Below, one piece after another: positions 33,434-44,168 of a stretch of DNA of 64,000 nucleotides. The translations under genes and the position numbers were made by a program. The stretch's first letter is position 1, and every line of letters begins with the position of its first letter. Source of the stretch: Siphonodentalium dalli (lineage: Eukaryota; Mollusca; Scaphopoda; Gadilida; Siphonodentaliidae); the NCBI GenBank assembly GCA_032622095.1, contig CP136064.1:170632310-170696309 (forward strand), read 5' to 3'. The notes under the pieces are model-generated. The model was not told the DNA's origin, searched no databases, and saw only the letters and a list, made by a program, of their open reading frames with translations.

Positions 33434-34029
33434 TGTTTCGCTCAGCATTTTGCTCCCTATGATTATCACGATCAGCATTAAAGATGTATTCTGAATTAAA
33501 AATGACATGTACATTGCCCTCTGAGCATCCAGAACTCCTCGCCCCTAGTGTTCAGACCATTAGAGAACCCGTCTGGTTAACCCGACACTAAAAGATTACG
33601 GTACACAAATTATATACAGTTTTCTGGGACTACTGAAATTTAATAGCCTGGTTTGCGAACACACCCTACAACTTTTCCCCCATATTCAGCCATATTGTAG
33701 AAAAATAAAAATAAGTATTGCTTGGATTATGATCATGTTGACTAAAATAGGAAGCAGAGTCTTTTCCTTTGCTGTCTCCCTTTTCCCCCCATCATTTAAA
33801 TTATTTTATTGGAAGAAGTCTCTCAGTTTATTTCTACATTGTGAATAAAACATATTAAATGGTTTCAAAAATCTTACGAATTTCATGTATATTTACACTG
33901 TCAATATTCTGGACTGTGGTGAATATTTTTTAAATTTAAATTTCTTTTCCTGCATTTTTTTTCCCAACCTGATATTCGTAACCAGGCTATTAATAATATA
34001 GTGACAACTGATTTTGTTGTCCATTTCAG

Positions 34030-34296
34030 GGTGGGCTTTCCTCGCAGTATAGATGTGATATTTGTGGACGCTCCTACACTGCCGCATCATCTCTGACCAG
34101 GCACAAAAACGTACACATGGATGTAGGAAAATACCCTTGCCAATTGTGTGGACGAAGATTTCCCTTATTGGATTATTTAAAAGCGCACATGTCTAGTCAT
34201 TCAGCTGCTCGGCACTTTAAGTGTCAACATTGTGGTAAAGGCTTCCGATACTACACTCATCTCAGGAAGCATGTTCGCGAGACTCATCTAACTTAA
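34030..34296 (+). CDS. Alternative terminal exon, three C2H2 fingers (group 5a)
   Basis: Phase-0 exon after TGTCCATTTCAG, starting GGT GGG CTT, 88 residues, stop TAA 34294-34296. Fingers: C-D-I-C-G-R-S-Y (H-x3-H), C-Q-L-C-G-R-R-F-P-L-L-D-Y-L (H-M-S-S-H), C-Q-H-C-G-K-G-F-R-Y-Y-T (H-x4-H). The fixed spacing of three fingers and H-M-S-S-H in the middle one are shared with 36292 and 37196. Linkers are M-D-V-G-K-Y-P and S-A-A-R-H-F-K, not TGEKP. Confidence 0.83.
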   Translation, partial: GGLSSQYRCDICGRSYTAASSLTRHKNVHMDVGKYPCQLCGRRFPLLDYLKAHMSSHSAARHFKCQHCGKGFRYYTHLRKHVRETHLT

Positions 34297-34320
34297 CCTC
34301 TTTACTGCTATACATCTGTA

Positions 34321-34433
34321 CTGAGAGCTTTCCGATGAATGGCAACAAGCCATATTTCCGACTAAATCCTGAAAAGTTACCCATAATTCTGCTGTGGTTA
34401 ATATGGAGTTGATTATTTAGGGTATTTACTGTA
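34321..34433. mobile_element. PAL1 MITE, right half (copy 9)
   Basis: From CTGAGAGCTTTCCGATGAAT to GGGTATTTACTGTA. It would fall in the 3' UTR of the exon at 34030 if that UTR is longer than 25 bases. Confidence 0.8.
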
Positions 34434-34722
34434 TCTGTTTCCGTTGCCTGGCCAGGCCTGGTTGGAATATTCTTGCTGGGCTGCCAATTTTTGCTCCACT
34501 GGCAGTCAGTTTATTCAGTAATTTATAGACAACTCATGTTGAACAATCGGATGAGACTAGAATAATTCAATTTAAACAACTATCAGTTATGTAAACGACA
34601 ACAAAGGGGTTACTGCATCACCAATCAAACATGTGTGAGACATGGCAATAAACATCGGTGTAGTTGCATGTGCATGGCATGCGCTTTGTTGTTACCAACA
34701 ATGATACAAACATATTAACAAC

Positions 34723-34900
34723 TACAGTAATGCCCTAATTAATCAACTTCTTAACCACAGCAGAATTATGGGCAACTTTTCAGGATTTAGCCCGAGAGCT
34801 TTCCGATGAATGGCAACAAGCCATATTTCCGACTAAATCCTGAAAAGTTACCCATAATTCTGCTGTGGTTAAGAAGTCGATTAATTAGGGCATTACTGTA
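34723..34900. mobile_element. PAL1 MITE, copy 10, loop-side deletion
   Basis: TACAGTAATGCCCTAATTAA to TTAATTAGGGCATTACTGTA. The left arm lacks about 40 bases next to the loop. Confidence 0.85.
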
Positions 34901-34930
34901 TTAACAACTATCACTTCTGATGTCCAGATC

Positions 34931-35122
34931 TTAGCCCTTCCATGACTGGAGCTTCCTGAATATTTTTGCGAAAACCCTGTGTCAGTACATTATCTTATAT
35001 ATGCGAGTCTCCCATAGGGAGCCTTGCATATATATGAGAATGCATTGGCCTAACAATATTTACCTTGGCCTTGTAAGCCAATGCATTCTCTTAATATATG
35101 CAACGTTCCATATGGGAGATAC
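34931..35122. mobile_element. PB-A element, truncated copy 3
   Basis: TTAGCCCTTCCATGACTGGA left end, then paired TTATATATGCGAG stems; the right end is missing. Confidence 0.65.
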
Positions 35123-36291
35123 AGGACTTTGTCGAGTTTACACTCAGATGGTAACTGAATCTGATATAGAATCAGAACAATGCTCAAATAATGACGAAAA
35201 GGCCTAATGACTAAAATGACTAATGACACACATAGCCCACCATTGACCAAAATATATGATACAACTGTGCAGCATGTAATGTGTGATGGCTGTTGTAAGA
35301 ATACAGATGCCATGTGATGCGGTATGTGAATTGTCCTAATTTCGAGACAGTAACGTTATTTCAAATGTAAACTCAAGTGATTTTATTTGATGGTCCAAGT
35401 TATATATTACATAATAACAATGGGGGTCTGTGGAAGACATAGCTTGAAGGAGAAAGCCACATAATAAATATAATAATGAACATAAACTGAGTGCAGGTGC
35501 AAGAGAAGAAGAAAAATAGGGGGACAGTTGTCATGGTTCATTATTGGTTGTAGGTTTTGGGGGAAGGGGTAGGAGTGTGCATAACATGTTGGGGATATGC
35601 TCATCATATAAAGCAATAAAATATATATCAATATAAATCCAAGAACAATTTAATTAAGTCTTAAGTGAATGTGTAAGGATGTGACTGTTCAATCAGTGGA
35701 CCTCATTTGATTACAGTTAAAATATGTCTGCAATATTCAGGGAGGCTATTCCACATTGCTCTGGCTGTTTGATTGAGATTGTGCTTTTTAAGTTTTTGGT
35801 CCTTTCACTCAGTTGATTCACATATGCTTTATTGATATTGTTAGAACTTTATTTAGTCGATGTAATTTAAAACTTTAACATAACCAGAACAACATGGATG
35901 AGTGCACTAGGTTACAATAAAGCTTATAAGCTGTTATCTTGAAAACATAGTAACATTTGTAATGAAAGGCATGCTGTATGGGGAATGTTAAAACCTGTTA
36001 GAATGTCATCTATTATAGAGGACAAGGCGTTGAATTTGACCGATATAGTCCTTTGCTAGTCCTTGAATCAAATTGTGAAAATCCTGTATGTACCTTGCAA
36101 TATGTTGTATACACCAGGCGGGTGACTGGCCTAGTTGAGGATTATCGCTAATGCAGCTATACTTGTTTCTTCAAAAAGTTGTGAAAATATTCGCTCTAAT
36201 AAATACATCCAGCAGTTACTGAGCGTTTGGATATAATTCCCTGTCTGGGCATATGGCTTCAATCTTCAAGTGACTCTTTGTTTTCTTCCAG

Positions 36292-36567
36292 GCAGTTTGG
36301 AACTCTGAACTTGGCTGTGAAATCTGCGGAAAGTGTTTTTCAAGAAAAGGGTCCTACCAGAGACACATAAAAAGTCATGTGAATGTGGGAAAATATATGT
36401 GCGAAATATGCTACCGAAGCTTCTCTCGCCAGGATTATCTACAATCCCATATGTCTTCTCACTCAATTACAAAAATGTTTCAGTGCAAATTCTGTTCCAA
36501 CTCATTCAAATTCTATACTCAACTTAGGAAGCACATACGTCATACCCATGTGACAAAAGAGTATTGA
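36292..36567 (+). CDS. Alternative terminal exon, three C2H2 fingers (group 5b)
   Basis: Phase-0 exon after GTTTTCTTCCAG, starting GCA GTT TGG, 91 residues, stop TGA 36565-36567. Fingers: C-E-I-C-G-K-C-F (H-x3-H), C-E-I-C-Y-R-S-F-S-R-Q-D-Y-L (H-M-S-S-H), C-K-F-C-S-N-S-F-K-F-Y-T (H-x4-H). The linker N-V-G-K-Y is shared with 34030. An internal ATG further in would miss finger 1, so splice entry gives the better product. Confidence 0.85.
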   Translation, partial: AVWNSELGCEICGKCFSRKGSYQRHIKSHVNVGKYMCEICYRSFSRQDYLQSHMSSHSITKMFQCKFCSNSFKFYTQLRKHIRHTHVTKEY

Positions 36568-37195
36568 TTTTTGTTTCTAGGTGGACACTAGTTCACCATC
36601 TTAGTGCTCAAGATATGATAGGATGAGGTCCAAATGAGCAGAATTATCTAAATCCAACCCCTTTCTTGAAAGACTGTTGCTATTGTCTAAACTATAGAGC
36701 ATCTGTAGAGTTTTCAATACAGGGCCCAATGCTGGCCATTATAAGGCACACTGGGATCAAGTAGATCCACCACCCAATTTGTCCAGGATTTTTTTGTTGC
36801 CACATCCGTGACTCCTTCGCCACAGTAGGTATCTTTAACTTGTGCATATTGTTGCATACGGGGCAGCCATTTATCGTCGGCTCCCGATCCGACTGTGTGC
36901 CCAGCCTAATATCATCCCTGGTCATGGTACTAAGAGTGTGCTCAACTTATTTGAGGGTTTACATGTATTATGCAAGTCCCCCCTCACCCCTGCTGGATTG
37001 GACAAGCTTGATAGGATTACATTTATTTTCAAGAAGGATTTACCAGTGACACTGATGGATTTACCAAATGTATTTGGTAAATCCAGCTCTGTGCGACTTT
37101 CAACTATAGTATCAATAATGGTCGTCCGTAAATGAATCGTGACCCTTAAATATAAAATAAAAGCACTCAGCAGAACTTTCCTCCTACTTTTGCAG
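36568..37195 (+). other. Short intron, unrecognised
   Basis: No repeat family seen; open frames on both strands have no domain. Ends in CTCCTACTTTTGCAG. Confidence 0.5.
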
Positions 37196-37462
37196 GTTGA
37201 GGCTCCTGTCTACTGTGAAATTTGTGGACGGGGATACAGCTCCAGATCGTCATTAAAGCGGCATAAACAAGTTCATGGCAATGTGCCTAAATACTCATGT
37301 GAAATATGTGGCCGAGGCTTCCCTCTGTTGGGTTACCTACAAACTCACATGTCAAGTCATGCATCTCACCGACAGCATAAATGCACTTTCTGTAGCAAAG
37401 AATTCAAGTTCTATACATCGTATAGAAAACATATTCGAGACATGCACTTAAAGGGGAATTAA
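37196..37462 (+). CDS. Alternative terminal exon, three C2H2 fingers (group 5c)
   Basis: Phase-0 exon after CTACTTTTGCAG, starting GTT GAG GCT, 88 residues, stop TAA 37460-37462. Fingers: C-E-I-C-G-R-G-Y (H-x3-H), C-E-I-C-G-R-G-F-P-L-L-G-Y-L (H-M-S-S-H), C-T-F-C-S-K-E-F-K-F-Y-T (H-x4-H). Finger 2 is close to 34030 and finger 3 to 36292. An AATAAA starts 36 bases past the stop. Confidence 0.85.
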   Translation, partial: VEAPVYCEICGRGYSSRSSLKRHKQVHGNVPKYSCEICGRGFPLLGYLQTHMSSHASHRQHKCTFCSKEFKFYTSYRKHIRDMHLKGN

Positions 37463-37497
37463 ACTCACAAGTAATCAATCAACATACATGCTTTAAT

Positions 37498-37503
37498 AAT
37501 AAA
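37498..37503 (+). terminator. Candidate poly(A) signal AATAAA
   Basis: Starts 36 bases after the stop of the exon at 37196. Confidence 0.45.
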
Positions 37504-37726
37504 CCAATCGAAGGACTAAAAGCTGAATAACAAAATTTGAGATAGAAAAATGTGGACAGTTTATGACACAATGTTTTAAAAAATGTCATGGGAATGTTAA
37601 TTCAGGTTTGTGAATCATGTCTAACTTTAGTATAAAGAATAATATTTTGTGCTTCAAGTAGGAGTTTCTGGTTTCTGACTGTAAATTCCTGACAACTGCT
37701 TCAAACTGACTTTTGTTATTTTCTCC

Positions 37727-37960
37727 CTGCTAGTGATATTATTTTTTTCATGTGCGTCCTGTAGTTATTTTTCTTTTCATTTTTGCTCTGCTAGTGATGG
37801 GATATAGTAATTTTTGCCCTGTTACTGACTTGTTTTTTTTATTTTGCCATGCCCCTTCCATTTATTGATAGAATTTTTGCCCTGCTAGTGATATGATTTT
37901 GTCATTTTCGCCCAGTTAATGATGTTTTTGTCTTTCCATGATACGATTTTGTCACTTCTG
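37727..37960. repeat. Degenerate tandem repeat
   Basis: Four or so loose units with GCTAGTGAT and TTTTTGCCCTG, separated by T-rich spacers of variable length. Confidence 0.55.
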
Positions 37961-38029
37961 CCCAAACCTGAAAATCAGGTTCAATAGAAACTAAGACCAA
38001 CGACTGCAATAATTCATTTCTGCTTTCAG

Positions 38030-38212
38030 ATGCGCATGCATACATGTGACATTTGTGGAAAGTCATATCTTCACCACCGGAACCTGGTTCGACATAAATG
38101 GTCTCATCGCCCAACATCCAACTTCACTTGCCAATTGTGCGGCAAAACGTTCTCAAGAAGTGATCATTATAAATGTCACATGGACAAACACAGAAAGCAC
38201 AATCAGATTTGA
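38030..38212 (+). CDS. Alternative terminal exon, two C2H2 fingers (group 6a)
   Basis: Phase-0 exon after TTCTGCTTTCAG, starting ATG CGC ATG, 60 residues, stop TGA 38210-38212. Finger 1 C-D-I-C-G-K-S-Y, R-N-L-V-R-H-x3-H; finger 2 C-Q-L-C-G-K-T-F-S-R-S-D-H-Y, H-x3-H. It happens to begin with ATG, but the acceptor and paralogy indicate splice entry. R-S-D-x-Y in finger 2 is the hallmark of group 6. Basic tail R-K-H-N. Confidence 0.83.
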   Translation: MRMHTCDICGKSYLHHRNLVRHKWSHRPTSNFTCQLCGKTFSRSDHYKCHMDKHRKHNQI

Positions 38213-38746
38213 ATAGAGGAACTGTAATACTCTTAAAAAAAATTGAAGAGCATGACAAGTATGAATAGTATGGCGTTAGCTAGGAATTTTCTCATATATA
38301 CAAAACAACGTAACCATCTAATAGTGTCAACTTTACATTGTTTCTTTGAAATTTGGTAATAAATTTTTGCCTGACTTTTATATAAAATCCGTGAATTGTC
38401 AATCTGCTGAAAATTGTATCCATTCAGGGTGTTAGGATGAGCAATCCAATCATATGCAACCATCAAGTCATTACATGACTCGGGTTTACGACTCTATTTC
38501 ATGGAATAATATCCACGATTATGTTGATAGATAGATATCAGGAGGCAGTAACTTCGTGTTTCAACTATTGTATGATTATCTTTCTAATTGATAACATTAA
38601 ATATTCCAAGTTTCTCCTTTCTGGAGCGAGGACACTTACTGTAATTTCCTCTTTTAAATTTTCTGTGCTAGAATGTTTTTCGCTCCATCTTAAATTTGTT
38701 AAAATAGCAGTAACCAGTCTTAACCTCGTTTCCTTCTTGCTTTCAG
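38213..38746 (+). other. Short intron, unrecognised
   Basis: No repeat family seen. Ends in TTTCCTTCTTGCTTTCAG, a strong pyrimidine tract. Confidence 0.5.
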
Positions 38747-38914
38747 GTCCCTCCATATATTTGTGAAATGTGTGGACGGTCCTATCTGCAAAAACGAAAC
38801 TTGATTCGGCACAAATGGTCTCATCGAAGCCACTGGAAGTTTATTTGCGAGTTATGTGGCAAACGATTCCCGAGGAGTGACCAGTACTCAGCACACATGA
38901 GGGTTCCCCATTGA
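38747..38914 (+). CDS. Alternative terminal exon, two C2H2 fingers (group 6b)
   Basis: Phase-0 exon after CTTGCTTTCAG, starting GTC CCT CCA, 55 residues, stop TGA 38912-38914. Finger 1 C-E-M-C-G-R-S-Y-L-Q-K-R-N-L, H-x3-H; finger 2 C-E-L-C-G-K-R-F-P-R-S-D-Q-Y, H-x4-H with the last His as final residue before the stop. Shares H-K-W-S-H with 38030. Linker R-S-H-W-K-F-I. Confidence 0.82.
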   Translation, partial: VPPYICEMCGRSYLQKRNLIRHKWSHRSHWKFICELCGKRFPRSDQYSAHMRVPH

Positions 38915-38965
38915 CCGACTTGAAGATGCTGCGTTGCTTACTTTGAATTTAGAATATGAAATTAG

Positions 38966-38971
38966 AATAAA
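38966..38971 (+). terminator. Candidate poly(A) signal AATAAA
   Basis: Starts 52 bases after the stop of the exon at 38747. Confidence 0.4.
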
Positions 38972-39106
38972 TGAATTCATAACTTACAGTATTAGGTGTG
39001 AGCTCACCATTGAAACCTCCAATGTACATGTAGCTTGTGAAATAGTTCTCAAATCAGTCAATTCATGATGCTATCGGTACAGGGAATGGGGATGTCTGTA
39101 TATTGC

Positions 39107-39204
39107 CCAATTGATGATACGCTGTCGGATGCGAATCCCTCTGCTTTAAAGGTCTATCTCAAAGCTAGTCAGCCCACTAACCAACTGAGCTACTCACACT
39201 TGTA
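39107..39204 (-). repeat. tRNA-derived SINE-like head
   Basis: On the minus strand: A-box-like TAGCTCAGTTGGTTAG and B-box-like GGATTCGCATCC at tRNA-like spacing. The sequence does not close into a clean tRNA cloverleaf by eye, so a SINE head or tRNA relic is more likely than a working tRNA. Confidence 0.5.
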
Positions 39205-40354
39205 TCTTGATTCAAATAGAAATATGACAGAATTGTTTGTATCACTCATAAATCATGATGGGCATTTAGGTAGCTATATAAATATAAACCAACACTTCTA
39301 AATTTATTTAGAAAATGACAGGTTAGGATCCTTACCATAGTATATGAATTTTGTTGTTTGTTTTTAACAAATTTGAGTTATGATTTGGTTTGGTCCACTG
39401 ACGAATATCTAAAAAATCTCATGCCATTTGATGTACGATCTTGTCGCATATTGTTTTTAAATAAAGTGTACTGGCTCTGGGTGAAACTCCTCACGAACTA
39501 ATTGTATTTTCAACTAAAGATTGATTACTCATGGACAGTTATGGCTCACATTTGTAAAACATTGTTTCTCACAATGGGTTATATTATCAGCTGTGTGTGG
39601 TAAGGCCAAAGCAAATTAAATGGGTAGTTGAGGTTACAAGTCAGAAAAAATTTGGGTCATGTAGGCTTAAATAAAAAAAAAAAATTAATTCAATTTTTTT
39701 TTTATTTAGACATACCGGTTTTCTGATGGCTTTTCATGTCATATTTTGTTTACACGATGGAGCTATAGAGATAAATTTGAGTTATCTTTGTATAAATATG
39801 CCATCAACATCATTTTTTGATGAGTGTATAGATGTATCAGTAGACTAACAACATACTGTATTATTTCGCGAATTCTACCGGAATTCTCTTTCCGCGCTTT
39901 CTCGTCATACGTGACATCATGTGGGGCGATGGTTAGACTCACCCGTTTTTCTTGAAGTATAACTACATGAGGTGACTAACCACTGCAACATCTGTATACT
40001 CATAGATCAAATCGTGCATTAGAATAAACGAAAATAGTTGCAAATATACTGCAATAAACTCAATTCTTTGACTGGGAAATCCACCCTCTTGAGACAAAAA
40101 AAGTCTTATTTTTAGTCGAAAGTTTTACATGAAAGTTTTGAAAGATTTTCTTAAATACCATGAAAAAAATCTCTGGGGTAGGGGGTTTTGAATAGGGTTA
40201 GACTGTAGGGAAACCCCAACCACATATATCTTTTTCTTTGGCCTTAATCTATTGTAGACCTAATCTGCTGCACAGTATTTAGAGTTGAATATGTGATCAC
40301 TCGATTTCGCCATGCAGGTTCACTGTGTCACATTACGTTTTCTCTTGATTTCAG

Positions 40355-40543
40355 ACTGGCTATTATCCGTGCAGTATTTGTGGGCGGTCTTACCAGCACA
40401 GAGTGAACCTGAGGCGACATGAGCGCTCTCATAAAGCTCAGTGGAAATTCAACTGTCCTCTTTGTGGAAAAATGTTTTTCAGATCTGACCAATACAAGTT
40501 ACATATGAAAGGTCACAAAAGAGATAACCCGCTCTCACACTGA
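40355..40543 (+). CDS. Alternative terminal exon, two C2H2 fingers (group 6c)
   Basis: Phase-0 exon after CTTGATTTCAG, starting ACT GGC TAT, 62 residues, stop TGA 40541-40543. Finger 1 C-S-I-C-G-R-S-Y-Q-H-R-V-N-L, H-x3-H; finger 2 C-P-L-C-G-K-M-F-F-R-S-D-Q-Y, H-x3-H. Linker K-A-Q-W-K-F-N carries the Q-W seen throughout group 7, so it links groups 6 and 7. Confidence 0.82.
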   Translation, partial: TGYYPCSICGRSYQHRVNLRRHERSHKAQWKFNCPLCGKMFFRSDQYKLHMKGHKRDNPLSH

Positions 40544-41749
40544 AATATTTTATTAGAACTTAGCAAAGTTATTATTTACAATAAGCCCAATATAGGTGTT
40601 AAGGCAGAAAATTATTTCTATTTTATAGACAATAATATGCAAGGAGACATGTGCAAAATTTGAGCACGGCCGTTAATTAGTTCATTTTTGAGAATTTTGA
40701 TCGCAATAGCACAATAATATTGGCAAAGCCGGTGCACAGGAGAATACCGTGAATCAGCCAATTTTGCTTTATAATTTCATAGTGCAGGGCTTAAAATCCA
40801 ATGAGAATCAGAATCATTATTCTTAGTTTGATTCCCGTAAAAGCAGCTAATTCCCTGTAGAAACACTATATTTTGATTCTTGCAAAATTTTATGGATTTT
40901 AATGCCTGTAACGTCCTGCATGTCTTTTCTTATGCAATTAACCAACTATGCACATACTCAGAATCGCATAATACCCCCTACCCATGATATTGTTCACAGA
41001 ATCAGTCTATAGATCTCTTTGTCATCGCTATGGTTTATATTTATCCTAGGGCTTTCATTAATAAATAAATGAGGTCAAATTCACTTATAAAACAATTGGA
41101 ACACCCTGAAGTGTGTGATTATATATTGTTTTTGTGAACATGAGGGCCACAAAAAGAAAATAAATAAAAACTTTGATTAACGAACACATTGACGTGTTAC
41201 CAATCATCCCAGTTGTTGGTTTGTTTTGGAATATTTTCAGCAATTTTAGTATGCAATAAACTGGAATATCTCATGATCTCTATGCAAATAAATGGGTAAA
41301 AACTAGTATTTAAAAAAAAGAAATGGTTTGGTGTATGCTACTTTTATACAAATACCCATAATACGCATTTAAGTGATACTCCATTAACTGAAATTGACTG
41401 GATTTGGTTCGTCAGACTTCCTTAGCAGTGTTGTGTATGATTGCCAGTCACAATTAATGCATTTTCGTTTGAAGCCCATGTTTGGCATAGCTATCGAAAC
41501 TCAACCCGCATCTCCTCACTGATTCTTGTTACTTAATTTTTTTCTTCAGAATCAGCATTTATGAGTATCCCTGGTTCATTAATCATGTTATTATTTAAAA
41601 TAGGCTTACAAATATGAAGATTGCCATCTGTACAAATGTTAAAATACATTTCTTGGGTGTCCCTATGCCTTAGCTGATTTTAATTGGGGAATATTAAGAT
41701 TTTTACATATTTGTGGTTTTTACCAGTAAATTTTATTTGTTTTTTTCAG
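40544..41749 (+). other. Intron, unrecognised
   Basis: No repeat family identified. A short stretch near 40803 (GAGAATCAGAATCATTATTC) resembles 1249-1270. Ends in TTATTTGTTTTTTTCAG. Confidence 0.5.
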
Positions 41750-41914
41750 ATATCTCGATTTGTTTGTGGAATTTGTGGTCGGTCATATCAGGCAAAGAAA
41801 AATTTGCTGCGACATGAACGGTTGCACCAGGGTTGGAAATTATCATGTCCTTTTTGTGGGAAAGTTTTCTTTAGAACTGATGTGTTTAAAAAGCATATGA
41901 AAATACATCAGTGA
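41750..41914 (+). CDS. Alternative terminal exon, two C2H2 fingers (group 6d)
   Basis: Phase-0 exon after TTGTTTTTTTCAG, starting ATA TCT CGA, 54 residues, stop TGA 41912-41914. Finger 1 C-G-I-C-G-R-S-Y-Q-A-K-K-N-L, H-x3-H; finger 2 C-P-F-C-G-K-V-F-F-R-T-D-V-F, H-x3-H. Linker Q-G-W-K-L-S is one residue shorter than in its neighbours. The only tail is one Gln. Confidence 0.82.
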   Translation: MSRFVCGICGRSYQAKKNLLRHERLHQGWKLSCPFCGKVFFRTDVFKKHMKIHQ

Positions 41915-42928
41915 AAGATACCCTATCATTTTGTCATGCTGTTTACTTAAAGGGACACAATCCGATCAGACGGTCTCCATATTATCAAGTTACAACAACA
42001 TTTCTTCAAAATACGCTTTTGTTATCAGAATCGATTAATTACAATAATGATAACCACTTTCAACTATGGGATAAATTTCCCAAAACAAGTTATTTATAAA
42101 CATGTTCAACGAAATATGCCATATTATCACTTGCCTATCACAAAATTTGGCCATATTACCACTTGATTTTAGAGTTATCCATCTTCATCCGCAATTTTGT
42201 CCGAGACAATCGGTTTGACGACTCGTTTCTGGGCCACAACTAATTACATGTTTCAAGAAATAACAAATTAAAAAAAATTGATATTTGATCACTCTGATCT
42301 TTGATGGGTGGGTTCCTCAACTCGAATCAAATATTTTTCACCCCCGAACCTGCCCGAAGCCAAAGAAATAGTCATTTGGGAGTGTTAATTCGGATTATGC
42401 ATCTTTAAGGAATGACTTGCAGATCGATTGGGATCATTGGATTTTGACCAGCGGAGTAATTACAAATTAAGTAACATATTGTTCAAATTCCAACACAGTC
42501 TCCAAATAACAACATGCAGTGAGCGCGTGCACACGATCGGCTTGAAGTGATGCATAGGCATTTCGTTCATCAACCACAACCAATAACTGAAGGGTCGACT
42601 TCAGTCATTGGTTTGTGAACATTTGAAACATTCATGTACTGATTCCTACAGGAGCTAATTGTGTGAATGTAGAGGGTATGTGATTATATGATGTTGATAC
42701 TTACCTTAATAATTCTGCCTCAATTTCAGGGTGCATTTTTATAAATTTCACGGAACTTAAAAAGTAAAATGCTCAGACGTGAGCACTCTATTCCCCATTC
42801 TGATTACGCCATTATAGGGCCAATGTAGTCGATATTGACACTAAAAGAGTTATTAGCCTGTATGGAATTTTGGATTCCATTTTCTAAATGAACCAATCAG
42901 TGACCAGTTTTGTGTTTTCTGCTTTCAG
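41915..42928 (+). other. Intron with a partial PAL3 element
   Basis: PAL3-related sequence at 42161-42412. The rest is unrecognised. Ends in TTTTCTGCTTTCAG. Confidence 0.55.
42161..42412. mobile_element. PAL3 element, right half
   Basis: ACTTGATTTTAGAGTTATCC, GATGGGTGGGTTCCTCAACT, AATCAAATATTTTTCACCCC and AAGCCAAAGAAATAGTCATT match the right arm of 6171-6565; the left arm is missing. Confidence 0.75.
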
Positions 42929-43174
42929 ATTGGTCCATTTCGTTGTGAAATATGTGGGAAAGCATATGCACAAAAGGTGAATTTATGTCGACACAAAAGG
43001 TCACACAGTGATTCATGGAAATTCACTTGTAAATACTGTGGCAAAGTGTACAACAGGAGTGACCATTATAAATTACATATAATGAGACATGAACACAGAA
43101 GGCAGGGGTGTAATAACTCTCTTATTGCAAATTCCGACAAGATTGATGTAATGTATTTAGGGCCACAGACATAG
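42929..43174 (+). CDS. Alternative terminal exon, two C2H2 fingers with longer tail (group 6e)
   Basis: Phase-0 exon after TTCTGCTTTCAG, starting ATT GGT CCA, 81 residues, stop TAG 43172-43174. Finger 1 C-E-I-C-G-K-A-Y-A-Q-K-V-N-L, H-x3-H; finger 2 C-K-Y-C-G-K-V-Y-N-R-S-D-H-Y, H-x3-H. The roughly 30-residue tail is longest of group 6 and has no known motif, which may reflect loss of the ancestral stop after the last finger. Linker S-D-S-W-K-F-T. Confidence 0.82.
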   Translation: MGPFRCEICGKAYAQKVNLCRHKRSHSDSWKFTCKYCGKVYNRSDHYKLHIMRHEHRRQGCNNSLIANSDKIDVMYLGPQT

Positions 43175-43345
43175 GGCTTCAATGTGACAATATATAGGCC
43201 CAATTTCGGAAGTTTATGTTGGTGCAACAATACAAAACAATCAACTCAAAATTATGTGTAAAGCAGCGCTCAGATGAATCTGTTGTGTTGGTCTGTCCTT
43301 TGCAATTACACAATCCATTTGATGTGTCAAACAGTTCACAGTATT

Positions 43346-43665
43346 TTTTCTTTCGTCTCAAAGACAGCCGCCATATTTTATCAATTGAAAGGAAGAAAAG
43401 TCAAGACTGATTGTGTTAAACAGTTCACATGGGTGCGTACATTGTGTTATAACGCAGAGCTTCCGATTAATAATTACAGCTAATATGTTCAATATTGGAA
43501 TAAATGCAATATTGCAAATCAATCTTTACATAATAAATTAATTCTATGATAATGTCAAATCCCAACAATTAACATTTTATTGACATAAATATAAGTATAT
43601 TTTTCTTTCGCCTCAAAGACCGCCGCCATATTTTATCAATTGAAAGGAAGAAATGTCAAGATGCA
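43346..43665 (+). repeat. Pair of 65-70 bp direct repeats
   Basis: TTTCTTTCGTCTCAAAGAC and GCCATATTTTATCAATTGAA occur at about 43346-43410 and again at 43600-43665 with a few differences. Confidence 0.75.
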
Positions 43666-43670
43666 TTGCA

Positions 43671-44025
43671 TTAAAGGTGGTACTGTACACCAAATCAGGC
43701 CATTTATGGGACCATGTCCTTTTACACTCAACAGATTATATGCAACAAACGAATGAATTTGAGCAATAGATTAGTGCAAAATACACTCATTTGCTCTATG
43801 AATGATGCAAACAACTTTGTAATTATAATGAAAATGAATTTATGGCTGGAGTCATAAATTCATTTTCGTTATAGTTACCCTGTTGTTTGTATCGTTCATA
43901 CAGTAAATGAGTGTTTTTTGCACTCATCCATGGCTCAAATTCATTCATTTGTTTCATATATTCTGTTGAGTATAAAAGGACATGGTCCCAAAAATGGCCG
44001 GATTTAGTGTACAGTCCCCCTTTTA
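43671..44025. mobile_element. 355 bp palindromic foldback element (PAL4)
   Basis: The left arm has GGTACTGTACACCAAATC, ATGGGACCATGTCCTTTTA; the right arm has the inverse forms up to TTTAGTGTACAGTCCCCC. The centre is AATGAATTTATGGCTGGAGT around 43850. One copy seen. Confidence 0.8.
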
Positions 44026-44168
44026 AAATAGAATCTCTCATGCGTGCGTTAATTGATACACCGTAACAGACTCATCACAGCCGTCTGAACACCTTTATTA
44101 GTGGTATTGTCTTTCAATGCAACGCATGCAACAGACTCGTCTGAACATTACTTCATCAAAGTAATTTC

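Larger units (their letters stand above)
29177..34029 (+). other. Longest intron of the array (4.9 kb)
   Basis: Holds low-complexity G tracts, a tandem repeat (30353-30720), a small inverted repeat (31739-31810) and a PB-A element (33156-33433). Several open frames here have no recognisable domain. Ends in GTTGTCCATTTCAG. Confidence 0.6.
34297..36291 (+). other. Intron with PAL1 and PB-A copies
   Basis: Half PAL1 from 34321, only 25 bases after a stop codon, full PAL1 34723-34900, PB-A 34931-35122. The rest is unrecognised. Ends in TTTGTTTTCTTCCAG. Confidence 0.6.
37463..38029 (+). other. Intron with degenerate T-rich repeat
   Basis: Imperfect repeats at 37727-37960 share TTTTTGCCCTGCTAGTGAT. 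Ends in TTCATTTCTGCTTTCAG. Confidence 0.6.
38915..40354 (+). other. Intron with an antisense SINE-like tRNA head
   Basis: A tRNA-like head lies on the minus strand at 39107-39204. Ends in TTTTCTCTTGATTTCAG. Confidence 0.55.
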
